Shown here one piece after another: positions 61,581 to 64,000 of a DNA stretch of 64,000 nucleotides (positions within the stretch are counted from its first letter, which is position 1; each line of letters begins with the position of its first letter). The stretch is from positions 186,001 through 250,000 of the forward strand of contig JAYSBP010000001.1 of NCBI GenBank assembly GCA_041915365.1. The letters are read 5' to 3'. Below the pieces are notes generated by a model that worked only from the letters and a program-made list of their open reading frames with translations, made no database searches and was not told the origin of the DNA. Source of the stretch: UBA6016 sp041915365. GTDB lineage: Bacteria; Campylobacterota; Campylobacteria; Campylobacterales; UBA6016. Made by a program: the position numbers and the translations under genes.

Positions 61581-62039
61581 ATGGAATTTGAAAACATAAA
61601 AGAGCTGATAAAGATATTCGATAAAAGCTCTGTTACTAAGATAAAAATAGCAAAGGACGACTTTTCTATAGATTTGGAAAAAGCTTCAACTGAAGTGGTA
61701 GCTGTAGCGGCTGCTCCAAAAGTAGTTCAACAAGTGCAAACAATAGCCGCAGACATAGAGACACCGGCTCAAACTAGCACGCCAAGAACTGAAGCAAAAG
61801 GTGAAGTAGTAACATCCCCAATGGTAGGTACATTTTACAAAGCTCCGTCACCAGACTCTGCCCCTTATGCAAAAGTTGGTGAATATGTCAAAAAGGGGCA
61901 GCCGATGGCAATAATCGAAGCCATGAAAATAATGAACGAAATAGAAGCGGAATTTGACTGCAAAATACTTGAAATATGCGTAGAAGACGGGCAGCCGGTA
62001 GAATATGATATGCCTCTATTTAGAGTGGAAAAGGCTTAA
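61581..62039 (+). CDS. accB: Acetyl-CoA carboxylase biotin carboxyl carrier protein
   Basis: 152 residues from the ATG six bases after GGAG. The N-terminal helix FENIKELIKIFDKSS and a flexible Ala/Pro/Thr linker are followed by the biotinyl domain with PMVGTFYKAPSPDSAPY and the biotin lysine in EAMKIMNE. It carries CO2 on biotin for malonyl-CoA synthesis, the first step of fatty-acid synthesis. accC follows after three bases. Confidence 0.96.
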   Translation: MEFENIKELIKIFDKSSVTKIKIAKDDFSIDLEKASTEVVAVAAAPKVVQQVQTIAADIETPAQTSTPRTEAKGEVVTSPMVGTFYKAPSPDSAPYAKVGEYVKKGQPMAIIEAMKIMNEIEAEFDCKILEICVEDGQPVEYDMPLFRVEKA

Positions 62040-62042
62040 TCA

Positions 62043-63389
62043 GTGGCAAAAAAAGAACTCAAAAGAATACTTGTCGCCAATAGGGGCGAAATAGCGCTAA
62101 GAGCTATCAGAACAATAAAAGAAATGGGTAAAGTAGCTATCGCTGTATACTCTACGGCAGACAGAGATGCTTTGTACCTCAAATATGCGGATGCGGCCGT
62201 GTGCATAGGCGGCGAAAAATCTGCGCAAAGCTATCTGAATATTCCAGCGATAATAGCTGCGGCTGAAGTAACAGAAGCGGATGCAATATTCCCGGGATAC
62301 GGCTTTTTGTCAGAAAACGAGAATTTCGTTGAAGTGTGCGAAAAACACGGAATAGCTTTCATAGGACCCTCAACTACCGTTATGAACCTTATGAGTGATA
62401 AATCAAAAGCGAAAGATGTCATGAGGGAAGCCGGAATACCTGTCATCCCTGGCTCTGCCGGTATCATCACAAATATGGAAGATGCCAAAAAGACTGCGGC
62501 AGAAATAGGCTACCCCGTAATAATGAAAGCTTCAGCCGGCGGTGGCGGCAGAGGCATGAGAGTTGTAGAAGACGAAAGCTACCTAGAAAATGCATATCTA
62601 GCGGCAAGCTCTGAAGCGGAGTCTGCTTTTGGCGACGGCTCTATATACATGGAAAAGTACATCAAAAAGCCAAGACACATAGAGATGCAAGTGGTTGCCG
62701 ACAAATATGGCAACGTAATACATCTTGGCGAGAGAGATTGCTCACTTCAAAGAAGACACCAAAAACTAATAGAGGAATCCCCGGCAATACTGCTTGACGA
62801 GGCAACAAGAAAAAAACTGCATGAAACGGCAGTTAAAGCTACAAAATATATTAAATATGAAAATGCCGGAACATTTGAGTTTTTGGCAGATGAGCAACGA
62901 AACTTCTATTTTATGGAAATGAATACAAGGCTCCAAGTAGAGCACCCAGTAAGTGAAATGGTATCTGGCGTTGACATAATAGAACTAATGATAAAAGTAG
63001 CTGAAGGCGAAGAGCTGCCGTCACAAGAGACGATTACATTAAAAGGCCACTCAATAGAGTGCAGAATAACAGCCGAAGACCCAGTAAGATTCCTACCAAA
63101 TCCTGGCAAAATCAAACAATGGATAGCTCCAGGTGGAAGAAATGTAAGGGTTGATAGTCACTGCTACGCTGGCTATATCGTGCCTCCACACTACGATTCA
63201 CTCATCGGTAAGCTGATAGTTTGGGGAGAAACAAGAGACAGAGCAATAGCCAAAATGAGTGAAGCGCTCAGAGAATTTGAAGTTGGTGGTATCAAGACGA
63301 CTATAGATTTCCATAAAAAAATGATGGCAAATCCTGATTTTGTATCAAATAACTACGATACTAAGTATTTGGAAAATTACAAGGGCTAG
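62043..63389 (+). CDS. accC: Biotin carboxylase
   Basis: 448 residues from a GTG with AAAGG upstream. ATP-grasp enzyme: ILVANRGEIALRAIR, the glycine-rich ATP loop KASAGGGGRGMR, HLGERDCSLQRRHQK and the catalytic FMEMNTRLQVEHPVSE. It carboxylates the biotin on AccB using bicarbonate and ATP. The accBC pair next to dcd reproduces the C. jejuni order. A short hairpin follows. Confidence 0.97.
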   Translation: MAKKELKRILVANRGEIALRAIRTIKEMGKVAIAVYSTADRDALYLKYADAAVCIGGEKSAQSYLNIPAIIAAAEVTEADAIFPGYGFLSENENFVEVCEKHGIAFIGPSTTVMNLMSDKSKAKDVMREAGIPVIPGSAGIITNMEDAKKTAAEIGYPVIMKASAGGGGRGMRVVEDESYLENAYLAASSEAESAFGDGSIYMEKYIKKPRHIEMQVVADKYGNVIHLGERDCSLQRRHQKLIEESPAILLDEATRKKLHETAVKATKYIKYENAGTFEFLADEQRNFYFMEMNTRLQVEHPVSEMVSGVDIIELMIKVAEGEELPSQETITLKGHSIECRITAEDPVRFLPNPGKIKQWIAPGGRNVRVDSHCYAGYIVPPHYDSLIGKLIVWGETRDRAIAKMSEALREFEVGGIKTTIDFHKKMMANPDFVSNNYDTKYLENYKG

Positions 63390-63408
63390 CAAAAAGCTAC
63401 CCTTTTTG
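63390..63408 (+). terminator. Short hairpin after accC
   Basis: CAAAAAG, five-base loop, CTTTTTG: perfect seven-base arms starting one base after the accC stop. The arm itself supplies a T5 run but there is no longer U-tract, and the right arm ends within the -24 box of the sigma-54-like element. Weak terminator at most. Confidence 0.4.
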
Positions 63409-63421
63409 GAACGGATTTTGT
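63408..63421 (+). promoter_or_regulatory. Candidate sigma-54 promoter (GG-N10-GT) of the flagellar-chaperone-like gene
   Basis: TTTTTGGAACGGATTTTG followed by a T run: the -24 box TTGGAAC is a perfect match for the Campylobacter RpoN consensus, and the -12 box is TTGTTT instead of TTGCTT. Transcription would start near 63433, 25 bases before the ATG. RpoN controls mid-class flagellar genes in this phylum, which agrees with the predicted product. Confidence 0.5.
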
Positions 63422-63457
63422 TTTTAAAAGGCAAAAATACCGAAAAAAGGTTGACCG

Positions 63458-63880
63458 ATGAAGATAGGTGAATACAAAGTAACTGACTACGGCACAAAAC
63501 AATTAAAAAATGACAAAAAAATGGAGTCGACGCAAACAGAAGGCACTAGCTCTGCGACAACTACAGAAAATAGTCTTACATCCAAAAATGCGGCTTTTGT
63601 TAGCGATGTAAAAGCCATCAATGAGACAATGCTGGGGATTGAGCTTGCAAATAGTTCAATGCAGAAAATAAGCGGCGACAAAATGGAAGAAGCCGTAAAA
63701 GACCTAAGAAATATCACGGCTTCACTAAAAGATATGTTGTCAAAAAGCTTTGCCGCAACAAATGAGAGCAAAGAAGACTACAGCGTTGATGCGATCAAAA
63801 CAAAACTACAGGGGACAAACCCAACAAATCTTCACGATTTCGATTACCTAGCCACAAAAGCAACAAGCCTTCTCGCATAA
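63458..63880 (+). CDS. Small helical protein, possibly a FliS-type flagellar export co-chaperone
   Basis: 140 residues. Ser/Thr-rich first ~45 residues, then helices with AAFVSDVKAINETMLGIELA and VKDLRNITASLKDML, and a C-terminal part ending ATKATSLLA. The helix pattern recalls the small FliS-binding co-chaperones (HP1076-like) of Campylobacterota, but identity is low and I cannot confirm the family. A sigma-54-like promoter directly upstream supports a flagellar role. GGTTGACCG before the ATG serves as a loose ribosome site. Confidence 0.5.
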   Translation: MKIGEYKVTDYGTKQLKNDKKMESTQTEGTSSATTTENSLTSKNAAFVSDVKAINETMLGIELANSSMQKISGDKMEEAVKDLRNITASLKDMLSKSFAATNESKEDYSVDAIKTKLQGTNPTNLHDFDYLATKATSLLA

Positions 63881-63886
63881 AAAATT

Positions 63887-63910
63887 GAGAGGGAGCGCCT
63901 CTCTTTTTTT
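63887..63910. terminator. Bidirectional intrinsic terminator
   Basis: GAGAGG, loop GAGCG, CCTCTC, flanked by AAAAAATT on the left and seven T on the right. It can end the plus-strand flagellar-chaperone-like gene and, read in reverse, the converging minus-strand gene whose stop codon (63911-63909) sits in the T run. Confidence 0.8.
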
Positions 63911-64000
63911 AATTTGGCAATCTAATAACTTTTACTTTCGCTGCAGCCTTTAACTTCTCAAAATAATCTTTTATCGCATCTTCTTCTTTTTTAGATGACA
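63909..64000 (-). CDS. C-terminal end of a probable SurA-like peptidyl-prolyl isomerase, partial
   Basis: Only the last 29 residues are in the window: a charged helix (KKEEDAIKDYFEKLKAAAKV) followed by a short end, VIRLPN. Such a Lys/Glu helix ending in a hydrophobic strand is usual at the C-terminus of SurA/PpiD-like parvulins. In C. jejuni the gene next to accC is a SurA-like isomerase (Cj1289). The call rests on synteny and tail shape, so it is tentative. Confidence 0.4.
   Translation of the reverse strand, partial: SSKKEEDAIKDYFEKLKAAAKVKVIRLPN

Noticed and set aside
1..64000. tRNA, rRNA, insertion sequences, prophage, toxin-antitoxin or restriction-modification genes
   Set aside because: Looked for on both strands; no convincing cloverleaf, transposase, integrase, methylase/nuclease or toxin pair was found.

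Overview
The window looks like the chromosome of a free-living, flagellated, nitrogen-fixing member of the Campylobacterota (Epsilonproteobacteria). The evidence is AT-rich coding sequence with many TTG/GTG starts, a pseudaminic-acid locus, and the order PPIase-like end / accC / accB / dcd / pseB at the right edge, which matches Campylobacter jejuni. There are also RpoN- and FliA-type promoter sequences and flagellar-type proteins. No rRNA, tRNA, CRISPR array, IS element or phage gene was seen. The genus cannot be fixed from the sequence alone.

1-3.1 kb (minus strand): an Uup-type ABC-F ATPase and a split ThrE threonine/serine exporter. 3.2-9.9 kb: a nif accessory region. Minus strand: nifB, nifV, a GNAT protein, a CCE_0567-like protein and a BFD-like protein. 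Plus strand: ferredoxin, a NifX-family protein and a divergent clpX. The two nif operons start from what look like back-to-back sigma-54 promoters, and the neighbouring EF-hand gene also has a GG-N10-GC element. 9.9-25 kb: housekeeping and accessory genes, including cutA, a GGDEF/EAL protein, a flagellar-rod-like protein, an RRM protein, lsrK plus a cupin, an outer-membrane barrel with a divergent XRE regulator, and a class II aldolase. Further along come a B12-radical-SAM protein, a radical-SAM/DUF4130 putative DNA-repair pair, SemiSWEET, cytochrome c, queD, moaA with a strongly structured upstream region, and a membrane protein with 147-bp tandem repeats whose C-terminal helix is cut off by an in-frame TGA.

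25.3-52.4 kb (all minus strand, nearly every junction overlapping or only a few bases apart): a 24-gene surface-glycan island that reads as one long transcription unit. It holds four glutamine-dependent asparagine-synthetase paralogues. It also has a UDP-diNAc-uronic-acid-type set (oxidoreductase, aminotransferase, acetyltransferase), a reductase plus 2-epimerase pair, a 4,6-dehydratase/aminotransferase/formyltransferase set, two SPASM radical-SAM enzymes, WbqC, three methyltransferases and several glycosyltransferases.

52.5-61.5 kb: the nonulosonic (pseudaminic) acid locus in two converging arms. The plus arm is pseG, pseI, ATP-grasp, SDR, metallophosphoesterase, PIG-L deacetylase, pseH. The minus arm is dcd, pseB, pseC, pseF. 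The four genes between pseI and pseH are not part of the canonical six-step pathway and may tailor the sugar. 61.5-64 kb: accB-accC, a small flagellar-chaperone-like gene with a sigma-54-like promoter, and the 3' end of a probable SurA-like PPIase.

The most interesting parts are the amidotransferase/SPASM-rich glycan island with its attached nonulosonate tailoring module, and the RpoN-driven nif operon that carries its own divergent ClpX.
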